A stretch of DNA of 64,000 nt from Acidobacteriota bacterium (GTDB taxonomy: Bacteria; Acidobacteriota; UBA6911; RPQK01; JAJDTT01). Below, piece after piece: positions 1-8,389 of this stretch. The stretch covers positions 42,338 to 106,337 of the forward strand of contig JAPPLF010000083.1 of the NCBI GenBank assembly GCA_028874215.1. Direction: 5' to 3'. A program made the position numbers and the translations under genes. The notes under the pieces were generated by a model. The model ran no database searches, was not told where the DNA came from, and was given only the letters and a program-made list of their open reading frames with translations. The first letter of the stretch is position 1. Every line of letters begins with the position of its first letter.

Positions 1-1
1 G

Positions 2-232
2 GTGAGCGTCCCTTTTGAGCTCTACCTGGAATATTCCATCCGCATCCAGGCGCGAAGCCCGGCCGTGTTGACCTTCACGGTGCAATTGGCCAGTCAGTTG
101 GCCGGTTATCTCCCGACGACGGAAGCCGTCGCCGGTGGCGGATACAGCGCAGACCGGTTCCTGGTCGGGCCCGAAGGGGGAGACGTGCTGGTGGACGAAG
201 TCCTGAAGGCCATCCACTCGCTGTTTCGATAG
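2..232 (+). CDS. C-terminal end of a neutral ceramidase-like protein (partial)
   Basis: The reading frame enters from the left edge, so only the last 76 or so residues are present and the true start lies outside the window. The visible part has an ELYLEYSIRIQARSP stretch and a GGGYSADRFLVGPEGG stretch, which resemble the end of neutral/alkaline non-lysosomal ceramidase-type proteins, where a late strand is followed by a GYxPT segment (here GYLPT) and a GGY segment. Such proteins are usually exported amidases that cleave N-acyl bonds; that role is inferred from family resemblance, since the catalytic part is missing here. The stop TAG is followed after 22 bases by the amino acid permease region, so the two could be co-transcribed. 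Confidence 0.5.
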   Translation: MSVPFELYLEYSIRIQARSPAVLTFTVQLASQLAGYLPTTEAVAGGGYSADRFLVGPEGGDVLVDEVLKAIHSLFR

Positions 233-240
233 GTGGAGAG

Positions 241-326
241 GAGAGGGGACAGTAATGTCACCGCAAGAATCGGCGGTTCGAAACCGCCGCTCCAATCAGG
301 AATCGGCGGTTGACAACCCTCGCTCC
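241..326. repeat. Cluster of three short GC-rich hairpins
   Basis: Between the ceramidase tail and the permease lie GGGGAC-AGTAAT-GTCACC (245-262), a GGCGGTT/AACCGCC stem with a CGA loop (272-288) and a weaker GGTT-GAC-AACC copy followed by CGCTCC (307-326). They belong to the dispersed intergenic hairpins seen at several other places in the window. The second one contains GGTTCGAAACC, but there is no tRNA fold around it. Confidence 0.6.
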
Positions 327-332
327 AAGCAC

Positions 333-1772
333 ATGACCAAACCGATTCCACGCTTCCAATTGAAGAGAGCGGTCAGTGCCCGCCAGTTTTTCATGCTGGC
401 CTACGGCACGGTGGTCGGAGTGGGGTGGCTCGTCTACCCCGGCGTCTGGCTCTCCACCTCCGGCCCTCTCGGGGCCATCGCCGGTTTCACGGGGGGCGGG
501 GTGATCATGCTCGTGATCGCTCTCTGCTATGCGGAAATGGCGGGAATGTTCCCCGTCTCCGGCGGAGAGGTTGCGTACACCTACGAAGTCTACGGTCTCC
601 GCTTCTCCTTCCTGTGCGGATGGCTGCTGGCCTTCGAGTATATTGCGGTGACCAGTTGGGAAGCGATCTTGCTGGCCTTGATCGCGGACGCCCTCTTCCC
701 AGGCATCTCGGGGCCGGAGCTGTATTCCGTGGGCGGCCATCCGGTGCGCCTGGGAAGCCTTCTCATCGCCCTTGTCGGAATGGTTCTGATGACGTGGGTG
801 ATCTATCGCGGAATGAAGCTGGCGGCCCGCTTTCAGGAATTGCTCACGGCCGTATTTATTGCGGCATGTGCCGTCTTCATCGTTGCCGGGATCGCCTTCG
901 GGGAAACGGGAAACCTGGAACCGTTATTCCACCGCGACCAGGTGGGTTCGGTCTGGCCCGGAATATTGGCGGCCTTGATGACGGCTCCGTTCTTCATGGC
1001 GGGTTTCGACACCATTCCCCAGGTCATGGAGGAGAAATCGCCGGGAACCCCCATGCGGAGGGCCGCACTGATGATGGCGGCCTCCATCGCCGCGGGCGGG
1101 ACCTTCTACTGCCTGCTGATTCTCTCGGTGTCCATGGCCGCACCGTGGCAGGAGGCGGTCCGATTGGAGGGTCTGACCACCGCCGCCACCTACGAATCCA
1201 GTTTCGATTCGCCGCTGTTCGGAAGAATCATCGTGTTCACGGGGCTGCTGGGCCTCATCACGACGCTCAATCCCATCTTCATTGCGGCGTCGCGCCTGGT
1301 CTTCGCATTGGGCCGGGCCCGCATGATCCCGGCCGGATTCGCCGCGGTCCACCCCCTTTTCGGATCTCCCGGACGAGCGGTCCTCCTGGTCGGCCTGATC
1401 GGCGCGTTGGGCAGTTTCCTGGGCCGCGGTGGCCTCGCTCCCATCGTCGGCATGGCTGTCATGTGCCTGGCCACGGTCTTCTTTTTTGTCTGCCTCGGGG
1501 TCCTGATCCTGCGGGTGAAACGGCCGAATGCCCCTCGTCCCTTCCGCGTGCCGGGCGGCGTCTGCACCGCCGGCCTGGGGGTCGCCGGCACCCTGTTCTT
1601 CTTGGCTGTTGCGGTCTACGAGCCGTTCGCAAACTCCGACGGTTTTCCCCTGGAGTGGAGCCTCTTCATCGGCGGCTTGCTGCTGGGCCTGTTCTTCTGG
1701 CTCATCGCCGGCAAGGTTCGGACTGGCGTCAGCGACAAGGACCGCCGAAGACTGATCCTGGGCAAAGATTAA
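333..1772 (+). CDS. APC-family amino acid permease
   Basis: A 479-residue inner-membrane transporter of the amino acid-polyamine-organocation superfamily. After a short polar N-terminus (MTKPIPRFQLKRAVS) come about twelve hydrophobic segments; the first holds GTVVGVGWLVYPG, matching the unwound, glycine-rich first helix that binds substrate in this family. It should import amino acids or small amines by proton or ion coupling, or by exchange; the exact substrate cannot be read from sequence. I place the start at ATG 333 because the ATG at 255 would add 26 residues encoded entirely by hairpin repeats. It is followed by stem-loops and a convergent hydrolase gene. It may feed the breakdown of amino compounds released by the neighbouring exported hydrolases. 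Confidence 0.85.
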   Translation: MTKPIPRFQLKRAVSARQFFMLAYGTVVGVGWLVYPGVWLSTSGPLGAIAGFTGGGVIMLVIALCYAEMAGMFPVSGGEVAYTYEVYGLRFSFLCGWLLAFEYIAVTSWEAILLALIADALFPGISGPELYSVGGHPVRLGSLLIALVGMVLMTWVIYRGMKLAARFQELLTAVFIAACAVFIVAGIAFGETGNLEPLFHRDQVGSVWPGILAALMTAPFFMAGFDTIPQVMEEKSPGTPMRRAALMMAASIAAGGTFYCLLILSVSMAAPWQEAVRLEGLTTAATYESSFDSPLFGRIIVFTGLLGLITTLNPIFIAASRLVFALGRARMIPAGFAAVHPLFGSPGRAVLLVGLIGALGSFLGRGGLAPIVGMAVMCLATVFFFVCLGVLILRVKRPNAPRPFRVPGGVCTAGLGVAGTLFFLAVAVYEPFANSDGFPLEWSLFIGGLLLGLFFWLIAGKVRTGVSDKDRRRLILGKD

Positions 1773-1778
1773 GTGAAG

Positions 1779-1892
1779 CGGCGACTTTCCTGTCGCCGAT
1801 CTCCGGAATAACAAAACCCCGAGACCAAGCGGGAAAGCTCGGAGTGGGCGACAAGAAAGTCACCCTCCCCAGTGGGGGACTAACAGTCCCCC
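1779..1892. repeat. Hairpin array between convergent genes
   Basis: Six bases after the permease stop is a perfect CGGCGAC/GTCGCCG stem with loop TTTCCT (1779-1798). It is followed by GGAGTGGGCGAC-AAGAAA-GTCACCCTCC with one mismatch (1841-1868) and a perfect GGGGGAC/GTCCCCC stem with loop TAACA (1874-1892), five bases before the 3' end of the opposing hydrolase gene. The position suits a two-way transcription end point, but there is no T-run as in a classic intrinsic terminator. Confidence 0.7.
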
Positions 1893-1896
1893 CTCC

Positions 1897-3804
1897 TCAC
1901 TTCACCGGGTAGAGCGGCAATTCGATGAAGGACGCGTTTTCCGACTGGTGATAGACCGTATTGTTGGCAATGCGCCATCCCCGGTCGTGCGGATCGCCGG
2001 TATTCCGATTGATGTCGAAGTTGGGAAAGTTGCTGCTGGCGACGTGGATCTGAATCCGGTGGTTCGCCTTGAAGACGTTGGCCGCCGGCTGCAGCGGAAA
2101 TTCGAGCCGGTAGTTCTTCCCCTCCTCCATGAGGACCGATTTTTCGAAACTCTCCCGGTACCGCGCGCGCAAGATCCCCTCCGACACGGGCACGCCATAT
2201 CCGGCCGGGTAGTCCGCACTGGGCGGATAGAGGTCGACCAGCTTGACGTAGAAGTCGGTGTCGGGGGCATCGGAGGAGACCCAGAGCACCGCCTTGACGT
2301 TGCCCGCGATCCGAACGTCCCCGGCCAGGGGCGCGGTCTGGTAGACGAGAACGTCCGGGCGCGAGGAGATGGGCAAACCCGGAATGCCGTGTCCCGGCAG
2401 GCTCTCCAGCTCGATCTGGTCGCGGGGGCCCATGCCCCGAAAGCCCAGCTTGAGCGCCGGACCGTAGGAGATGATGCAGCGGCCGTTGCTGGAGACCGTA
2501 TCGTTGGGATCGTAAGTGTAGGTGGTGGATGAGCCTGAGGCAGCCGGCTTCTCATCCGACAGGCTGCCGTTCGCGTGCAGAAAGAACTTCGTGGGCCGGA
2601 CTCCCCCCGGAGGCCACTGGTCCGTGTAGTGCCATTCGCCGCCGTGATTCAGCCGGCCGTCCGGAGCCTTTCGGCCATCTCCGCCGCCCATGACGAACAC
2701 CTGGATCGGCTTCCCCAGGTCGACGCTCTCGTCGTCCTTCATCCAGCGGTCGAACCATTTCAGCTCCAACTGTCGGAACTTGTCGTAGGTGTCGATGCCG
2801 TCCCCCCGGTTGCCGAAATTGAGGTCTCCCTGGGAGGTGTCGAAGTTGTTGTGGGTCCAGGGTCCGATCAGCAGGTACTGGTTCTCGCGTCCCAGTTGGA
2901 CCATCTTCTGGTAGCCGTCGCTGATGGTTCTCGGGTACCAGTCGTACCAGCCGACCACCCACAGGATGGGCATCTTGGGGTAGTCCTCGAAGTACTCGTC
3001 CATTCCCAGGCCCGGCTGGCGCCAGAAGTCGGTGTATTCGTTGTTGTCGAAATAGAGCTTGAACGCCGCGTCCTCATACTGCGGTGTCAGGCCGAGGGGA
3101 GTCTGTCCCCGCCGCCAGGGGATGCGGGAGGCCCAGTCCAGGAAGTTCTGCCCGGTCCTCATGGTCATGATGGGTTCGGCGATGAAGGGCTTGTCCTTCG
3201 CTTCCTGGCTGCTGGCGGCCACCGCCACGATCCACTGCAGGAGCCCCAGGTGCAGGGCGCCGCCTGAGCGCATGCTGTAGTGGTAGGCGTTGATGGGACC
3301 CTCCATGGGGATCATGGTCACCAGGCTGGGTGGATTCAGAGCGGCCAGATGGAATTGGACCCAGGCCATGTAGGAGACTCCGTAGGTGCCGACCTTGCCG
3401 TTGCTGGACGGATGCTTCGCCATCCATTCCACCGTGTCGTAGCCGTCCTCGGGGTCGTCGACGAAGGGAAAGAACACCCCCTCGGACTGGAAACGGCCGC
3501 GGCAGTCCTGGATCACCGAGACATAGCCGTTGCGGGCATAGAACTCGGCCGCCTCCTTGAAGAAATTTCCTTCCTTGTCGTAGGGAGTCCTCTGCATGAC
3601 CACCGGGAACTTCTCGTCGGCGGGTTGCCCGTTTTCGGCCGGCAGGTAGATGTCGGTGGCCAGCTTCACGCCGTCCCGCATGGGGATCATGACGTTTTTC
3701 AATACGGCCACGTCCCAGGTCTTTCCGGTCTTGGCGCCCTGCGAAAATGCCGAACTGACGACACAGAGCGCGATCATCGAAAACACAATCGTTGGCTCTT
3801 TCAT
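1897..3804 (-). CDS. CocE/NonD-family exported hydrolase (copy 1)
   Basis: A 635-residue alpha/beta hydrolase of the X-Pro dipeptidyl-peptidase S15 / cocaine esterase family, which cleaves esters or amides with a Ser-Asp-His triad. The pattern MRDGVKLATDIYLP (42-55) marks the family start. The nucleophile is S144 in YGVSYMAW; the likely triad partners are D288 (GWYDWYP) and H318 (GPWTHNN). The C-terminal third is the jelly-roll domain with ASSNFPNFDINRNTG. The start ATG at 3804 has GGAGG nine bases upstream and gives a signal peptide (MKEPTIVFSMIALCVVSSAFSQ), so the enzyme is exported; an upstream ATG at 3879 would overlap the preceding gene and hide the signal. It lies 64 bases after the DUF3604 gene on the same strand, probably in one operon. 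Confidence 0.88.
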   Translation of the reverse strand: MKEPTIVFSMIALCVVSSAFSQGAKTGKTWDVAVLKNVMIPMRDGVKLATDIYLPAENGQPADEKFPVVMQRTPYDKEGNFFKEAAEFYARNGYVSVIQDCRGRFQSEGVFFPFVDDPEDGYDTVEWMAKHPSSNGKVGTYGVSYMAWVQFHLAALNPPSLVTMIPMEGPINAYHYSMRSGGALHLGLLQWIVAVAASSQEAKDKPFIAEPIMTMRTGQNFLDWASRIPWRRGQTPLGLTPQYEDAAFKLYFDNNEYTDFWRQPGLGMDEYFEDYPKMPILWVVGWYDWYPRTISDGYQKMVQLGRENQYLLIGPWTHNNFDTSQGDLNFGNRGDGIDTYDKFRQLELKWFDRWMKDDESVDLGKPIQVFVMGGGDGRKAPDGRLNHGGEWHYTDQWPPGGVRPTKFFLHANGSLSDEKPAASGSSTTYTYDPNDTVSSNGRCIISYGPALKLGFRGMGPRDQIELESLPGHGIPGLPISSRPDVLVYQTAPLAGDVRIAGNVKAVLWVSSDAPDTDFYVKLVDLYPPSADYPAGYGVPVSEGILRARYRESFEKSVLMEEGKNYRLEFPLQPAANVFKANHRIQIHVASSNFPNFDINRNTGDPHDRGWRIANNTVYHQSENASFIELPLYPVK

Positions 3805-3868
3805 GTTGAGGTCTCCTCCGGGTCCGCAAGTCCTTCCATAACAATTCCATTCGGTTTTCTTCGCCGGC

Positions 3869-5887
3869 TCAGGGGCCACTCTCGATCCAGATGGGACTGG
3901 ACCAGGCCATGACGGCCCGGTGCTCCACCAGCCCGCGCTGCCGCACCCGGACGTAATAGAACGCCCGGTCCGAATATCCCTCGTCGGTCAAGGATTCCCG
4001 CAGGCGGGAGCCGCGGGGTGTCCATCTCTTCACCAGGGAATACGCTTCCCGGCGGCGGTCGAAGGCGGCCAGCTCGACCCAGGCGATGTCATCCGTGCCG
4101 TGGACCTCGAGGTCAATCCGGGGCGGTCCGCCGGTCGTGACCATCGTTCCGGGCATCCCGCCGTTGATTCGAAAGTCCAGGTAGATCCGCTGGCCGGTCG
4201 TGGCGTAGGTCTGCCGCTTCGCGAGCGCCTGGAAGATGGTTTCGCGGTCCAGCCGCTCCGCCCAGACGGCCGCGAGTCCCCAATAGGGCTGACCCGGACG
4301 AGCGGTGTGATCGTCGGAAGCCGCGATCGTCCCCAGTTTCAAACCGGCGGCCCAGGCGTCCCGGGCATAGTGAGGGCCTTGGGCGCTGTTGGAGATGGGG
4401 ACCATGCCCCGATGCTCTTCGGGAACCAGCTCGCTGCCGATGGGATAGGTCCCGTACGGCGCCATGCCGACCAGTTGATCGTAGCTCAGCGGATGTTCCG
4501 GTTCGAAGAGTTCGCTCTGTCCATGAACCGAGAAGATCTCGAAGAGGGGACGCAGGGAGTGGTCCCGGTCCCAGACCGCGGCGGCCCAGTGGACGCCGGT
4601 ATGATGAGGAACCGTGAACGCGCGGTGCGAGGAAAGCCGGCGCCACAACTCCTCCAGTGTATTCACCTCCAGCTTCCGATAGAGGGGAGCCTCGTCATCC
4701 GCGAAATAGACGTTGTGATGACCGAACGGAGCGGGCAGGGAACACTCGTAGCCCAGCAGCGTCACGAAACGTCCCGGATCGTAGAAGGACCGGACGCTCG
4801 CCTGGATCGCCCGCCATTCCGAGTCGGTGATTCCCTCGTCCCGCCGGTCTCCCGAGGAGTGCTCCGAAGAGGCGAAGAAGTCCAGGTTCGCCTGATCCCG
4901 GGCGAAGGTGAACGGGTCGACTCCCAGGGCGTCCTTGCTCATTGTGGAGTGGGAATGCAGATCGCCCCAGTAGAGTTTCAGGGGCGCGTCTTCTTCGGTC
5001 ACCCGAATCGGATTGGACCGATGGAGCCCGACGGCGCCGTTGCCCACCTCCAGCGCCTGGAACCCGGGAGTCGTGAAGCGAGCCTGTCCCTTCCAGACGG
5101 CGCCCTCCGTGTTGAGGCTCAAGGGCTGCATTCCGGGGTCGGAGGAACGGAGTTCAAGACCACTCGGCAACTCGGCTGAATTGCCGAGCCGGTCCCGCGC
5201 CGTGACATGGACGTCGACCGGTTGGCCCACGGTCCCCACCGAGTCCGCCGTGACGAGAATGGTATGGAAGGCGCCGGCGAACGTCGTCAACCGAGGGGGA
5301 TCGTGGAGCTCGCGCCATTGGCCGTCGCCGAGGTCGAACCGGACCGGGATCGGGACGGTCTCGGCCAGGCGCGAGGTCCGTATCGGACGGGCGGCGCTGC
5401 CGTACTGGAGCGTGATCTCCTGGCCGGCCCCAAGTTCGCCCGCAAGGCACGTCAGCACCAACCGGCGGTCGAAGCGGTGATAGGTCCCGTCGTGGTGCTC
5501 CTCAAGGACTTCCAGCCGCCACCGATCCGCTCTCCCCGTAGGCAGCAGAGCGAAGTATTCCATCAACTCCTGGCTTGGAACCCGCAGGGTCGGCCCCAGT
5601 TTGCCGTCCTCTCTCCGGGTGGGGCGGATGGTGTGCCATGTCCAACTCCCCGGCAGAGCCAGGCTGATGCGGGAACCGGACGACAGCTTGCCCTCCTTGA
5701 CCCGGATGCGAAAAAGCAAACGGCCTTCGTCGTCTACCCGAAAACGATCCGGACTCACTTCGGCGGAAAGGGTCGTCGGCGGGTGGGGCCGACATCCTGC
5801 GAAAAAAATCAGAAGCAGGCATGCCGGCAGGAGAAGTCCGGCTGCGAAGATACATCGGCGATGGACCGATGATTGAAATCTTTCCAT
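3869..5887 (-). CDS. DUF3604 lipoprotein (PHP-like metal-dependent domain)
   Basis: A 672-residue exported protein. The N-terminus is a lipoprotein signal with lipobox FFAGC (lipidated C32). Residues 40-300 are beta-rich, Ig-like material. From about residue 305 comes the DUF3604 domain, starting LYWGDLHSHSTMS (GDLHSHS 308-314); this HxH motif and a later SSEHSSGD and HHTGVH resemble the metal-binding histidines of PHP phosphoesterases. DUF3604 proteins are found next to sulfatases and other hydrolases in Acidobacteria and Planctomycetes; their reaction is not established. It is the first gene of a probable two-gene minus-strand operon with the CocE hydrolase. The promoter should lie in the 266-base divergent gap to the plus-strand hydrolase at 6154. 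Confidence 0.82.
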   Translation of the reverse strand: MERFQSSVHRRCIFAAGLLLPACLLLIFFAGCRPHPPTTLSAEVSPDRFRVDDEGRLLFRIRVKEGKLSSGSRISLALPGSWTWHTIRPTRREDGKLGPTLRVPSQELMEYFALLPTGRADRWRLEVLEEHHDGTYHRFDRRLVLTCLAGELGAGQEITLQYGSAARPIRTSRLAETVPIPVRFDLGDGQWRELHDPPRLTTFAGAFHTILVTADSVGTVGQPVDVHVTARDRLGNSAELPSGLELRSSDPGMQPLSLNTEGAVWKGQARFTTPGFQALEVGNGAVGLHRSNPIRVTEEDAPLKLYWGDLHSHSTMSKDALGVDPFTFARDQANLDFFASSEHSSGDRRDEGITDSEWRAIQASVRSFYDPGRFVTLLGYECSLPAPFGHHNVYFADDEAPLYRKLEVNTLEELWRRLSSHRAFTVPHHTGVHWAAAVWDRDHSLRPLFEIFSVHGQSELFEPEHPLSYDQLVGMAPYGTYPIGSELVPEEHRGMVPISNSAQGPHYARDAWAAGLKLGTIAASDDHTARPGQPYWGLAAVWAERLDRETIFQALAKRQTYATTGQRIYLDFRINGGMPGTMVTTGGPPRIDLEVHGTDDIAWVELAAFDRRREAYSLVKRWTPRGSRLRESLTDEGYSDRAFYYVRVRQRGLVEHRAVMAWSSPIWIESGP

Positions 5888-5970
5888 CGTTCGATCAGCG
5901 TCCCGGCGAGATATGTGGACTTGTCGTTTGAGGGAATGCTAGCAAGGATGCCCCGGCAACGCGAACTGGA

Positions 5971-6057
5971 GGAGGGACTGTCGGTCCCCTCCGGACCCCG
6001 GACGCGGGGATTAACAGCCCCGTCTCCTGTTGCGGCGGCTGGAGAGCCGCCGCTCCC
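5971..6057. repeat. Three hairpins in a divergent intergenic gap
   Basis: GGGAC-TGTCG-GTCCC (5974-5988), GGGG-ATTAACAG-CCCC (6006-6021, sharing the TTAACA loop core with 1874-1892) and a perfect nine-pair stem GCGGCGGCT/AGCCGCCGC with loop GGAG (6032-6053) stand in tandem between the divergent DUF3604 and CocE genes. As both genes read away from here, these cannot be terminators for either, which argues for a repeat family with another role. Confidence 0.65.
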
Positions 6058-6153
6058 CGGGTTGACCGGCGTCGGGGCAGGGCATAGACTCGCGAAATCC
6101 TTTTCCCTCTGGTCGAAACCCCGCAAACCAGCCGTTAACGGAGGGGCACCGAA

Positions 6154-8232
6154 ATGTTCTTTCTTCTCCTGTTCGCGACCCTCGCTGCGGTGAGCCTTTC
6201 CGCCGAACCCTCCGGCGACCCCATGGCCGGCACCCCATACGGCGACAAGCTCAAGGTGAGCTACGAGCGCGTCGCCATGCGGGACGGCGTGGAGCTGGCG
6301 GTCCGCATCATTCGCCCCGATGCCGAGGGCCGGTTTCCGGCCGTCATGATCTATTACCCCTACCGTTTCCTGAAGCAGGGCGCCCTGGAGTACGACGACG
6401 AGCCGTGGCCGTTTCAGCCCATGCTCTACCTGGCCGGGCAGGGCTACGCCATCGTTCAGTACGATACCCGCGGGACCGGCAACTCCGGCGGTTCCACCCG
6501 GGACATGTACAACCAGGACGAGCAACGGGACGGCTACGAAATGGTGGAGTGGATCGCCGCCCGACCCTGGTGCAACCGTAAGGTCGGGATGATGGGGATT
6601 TCCTATGGGGGAGTGGTGCAGTGGCAGGTGGCCAAGCAGGCGCCCCCGCACCTGAAGGCCATCATCGTCCGCTCCGGAAACGACGACAACTACACCGAGT
6701 TCATCTATCCCGGCGGAGTGCTCCGGCCCTTCGTCATGTGGCGGTATGCGCCCCAGATGACCGCCATGAACTTTGCTCCCCCGGACCCGGAACTGACCGG
6801 GGAGAAGTGGAGCGCGATCTGGGAGGAGCATCTCCAGAACAACCGGCCCTGGGGCTACGGCTACGTCAAGCACATGCTGGATGGTCCCTACTGGCGCGGC
6901 CAGTCCCTGGCGCCCGGCTACGACCGGGTCAAGTGCGCCGTGTTCGTGATCGGCGGCTGGGCCGACTGGTACCCGACCGCCCTGCTTCGCGCCTTCTCCA
7001 AGCTGAAGGTGCCCAAGCGGGCCCTCGTCGGCCCCTGGGGACACTGGTGGCCGGAAGTCCACAACACCGTTCCCGGACCCCGGATCGACGGGCGCCTGGA
7101 ATACCTGAAGTGGTTCGACTACTGGCTCAAGGGAATCGACAACGGAGTGATGGACGAACCCCCGGTGACCCTCTTCAAGCGGCAGTACAAAGAACCCTCG
7201 GCGAGGATGTACCTGGAGGAGCCGGGCTTCTGGCAGTCGGAGATGGATTGGCCGGTTCCCAGAACCCAATACACGCCCATGTACTTTCACGACGGCGGCC
7301 GGCTCGGCCGGGAACGGCCGTCGGGAACGGAGTCCGGATCCGACCGTTACGAATACGACCCGGCCGTCGGCATCACCTCGGGCATCCATGCCGGAGGGAG
7401 CATCAATCCCTGGGGGATGCCCGTGGACCAACGCTTGGACGAGGCCCATTCCCTCGTCTACACGTCCGAGCCGTTGGAGGAGGACCTGGAGGTCACCGGA
7501 AATCCCACCGCGGTGCTCCACGTCTCATCGACTGCCGAGGTGGCTTATTTCCGGGTCAAGCTCATCGACGTGGCCCCGGACAAAACGTCCAAACTGGTCC
7601 GCTACGGGGGACTCAACGCCACTCATCGGAACTCGCACTCCCGTCCGGAACCGCTGGAGACGGGCGCCGTCCACGAACTGAGGTTCGATCTGAAGGCCAT
7701 GTCCTACGTGTTCGCGAAGGGGCACCGGATCCGGGTCGCCGTCGCCGGCGGCGACATGCCGAATGCCTGGCCCACGCCCAAGCCGGCGGTGATCACACTG
7801 CACCGGGACAGCGGTCGTCCGTCCCACCTGGTGATTCCGGTGGTGCCTGCGCAGAACCCGGAGTTGCCCGCGCCCGGACTGAAGCGCCTTGCCAATGCCG
7901 ATCCGGACGACCTGTCCCAGCCCAAGGAGTACTCCATTACCCGCGATCTGGTGAACAAGACCACGACGCTCCGGCTCCACGTGGTGAGAGGCACTTTCCT
8001 TATCGATTCCCGCTTCACGGTCTCGTCGGAGAATCCGGCCCGGGCCACGGTCAACGCCAGGGCGGTCTATACCGTGGATCGGCCGGAATCGAAGATTCGG
8101 GTGGAATCCAACGAGCTGACGACCAGCAACGAGACCTCGTTTCGCTACGTGGCGGACGTGGAGGTCACCGTCAATGGAGCCCGCCACTTCAACAAGAGCT
8201 GGTCGATCACGGTTCCCCGCCAGTTGAACTAA
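6154..8232 (+). CDS. CocE/NonD-family exported hydrolase (copy 2)
   Basis: A 692-residue member of the same S15/CocE family. The signal peptide MFFLLLFATLAAVSLSA follows an ATG with GGAGG ten bases upstream. Family start MRDGVELAVRI (42-52); nucleophile S150 in GISYGG; likely Asp in GGWADWYPTA and His in VGPWGHWW. It is about 60 residues longer than copy 1: the beta domain (HRIRVAVAGGDMPNAWPT) is followed by an extra C-terminal segment of about 130 residues. The extra segment is shared with copy 3 and ends in almost the same words (VEVTVNGARHF, then KSWS and VTVPR). Copies 2 and 3 are therefore recent paralogues and differ from copies 1 and 4. The next gene is a Tat-exported GH109-like protein, probably in the same transcript. 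Confidence 0.88.
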   Translation: MFFLLLFATLAAVSLSAEPSGDPMAGTPYGDKLKVSYERVAMRDGVELAVRIIRPDAEGRFPAVMIYYPYRFLKQGALEYDDEPWPFQPMLYLAGQGYAIVQYDTRGTGNSGGSTRDMYNQDEQRDGYEMVEWIAARPWCNRKVGMMGISYGGVVQWQVAKQAPPHLKAIIVRSGNDDNYTEFIYPGGVLRPFVMWRYAPQMTAMNFAPPDPELTGEKWSAIWEEHLQNNRPWGYGYVKHMLDGPYWRGQSLAPGYDRVKCAVFVIGGWADWYPTALLRAFSKLKVPKRALVGPWGHWWPEVHNTVPGPRIDGRLEYLKWFDYWLKGIDNGVMDEPPVTLFKRQYKEPSARMYLEEPGFWQSEMDWPVPRTQYTPMYFHDGGRLGRERPSGTESGSDRYEYDPAVGITSGIHAGGSINPWGMPVDQRLDEAHSLVYTSEPLEEDLEVTGNPTAVLHVSSTAEVAYFRVKLIDVAPDKTSKLVRYGGLNATHRNSHSRPEPLETGAVHELRFDLKAMSYVFAKGHRIRVAVAGGDMPNAWPTPKPAVITLHRDSGRPSHLVIPVVPAQNPELPAPGLKRLANADPDDLSQPKEYSITRDLVNKTTTLRLHVVRGTFLIDSRFTVSSENPARATVNARAVYTVDRPESKIRVESNELTTSNETSFRYVADVEVTVNGARHFNKSWSITVPRQLN

Positions 8233-8286
8233 TGTTGCCGGTGAGGATTGGGAGATTGGTGATCTGGAGCCGGCCGGGATGGGGGC

Positions 8287-8338
8287 GGGGGTTCTCGAGC
8301 CCCGGCGCATGGCATCGGGGGGACCGGAAAGTCCCACC
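8287..8338. repeat. Two short hairpins upstream of the Gfo/Idh/MocA gene
   Basis: GGGGG-TTCTCGAG-CCCC (8287-8303) and GGGGGGAC-CGGAAA-GTCCC (8317-8335). The second has the GAC..GTC stem core and an AGGAAA-like purine loop, as in the other dispersed hairpins. It lies between two co-directional genes and ends about 55 bases before the start codon at 8390. Confidence 0.55.
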
Positions 8339-8389
8339 TCCACATCCCCCCTCCGGGTCTTCCCCCCGACAACAGGAAGGTCATTCGCG

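Noticed and set aside
272..288. GGTTCGAAACC, like a tRNA T-arm
   Set aside because: No acceptor, D- or anticodon arm around it; it is one of the GC-rich hairpin repeats.
5809..7521. A 570-residue minus-strand frame opposite CocE copy 2
   Set aside because: Low-complexity antisense sequence; the plus-strand hydrolase has a full triad and signal peptide.
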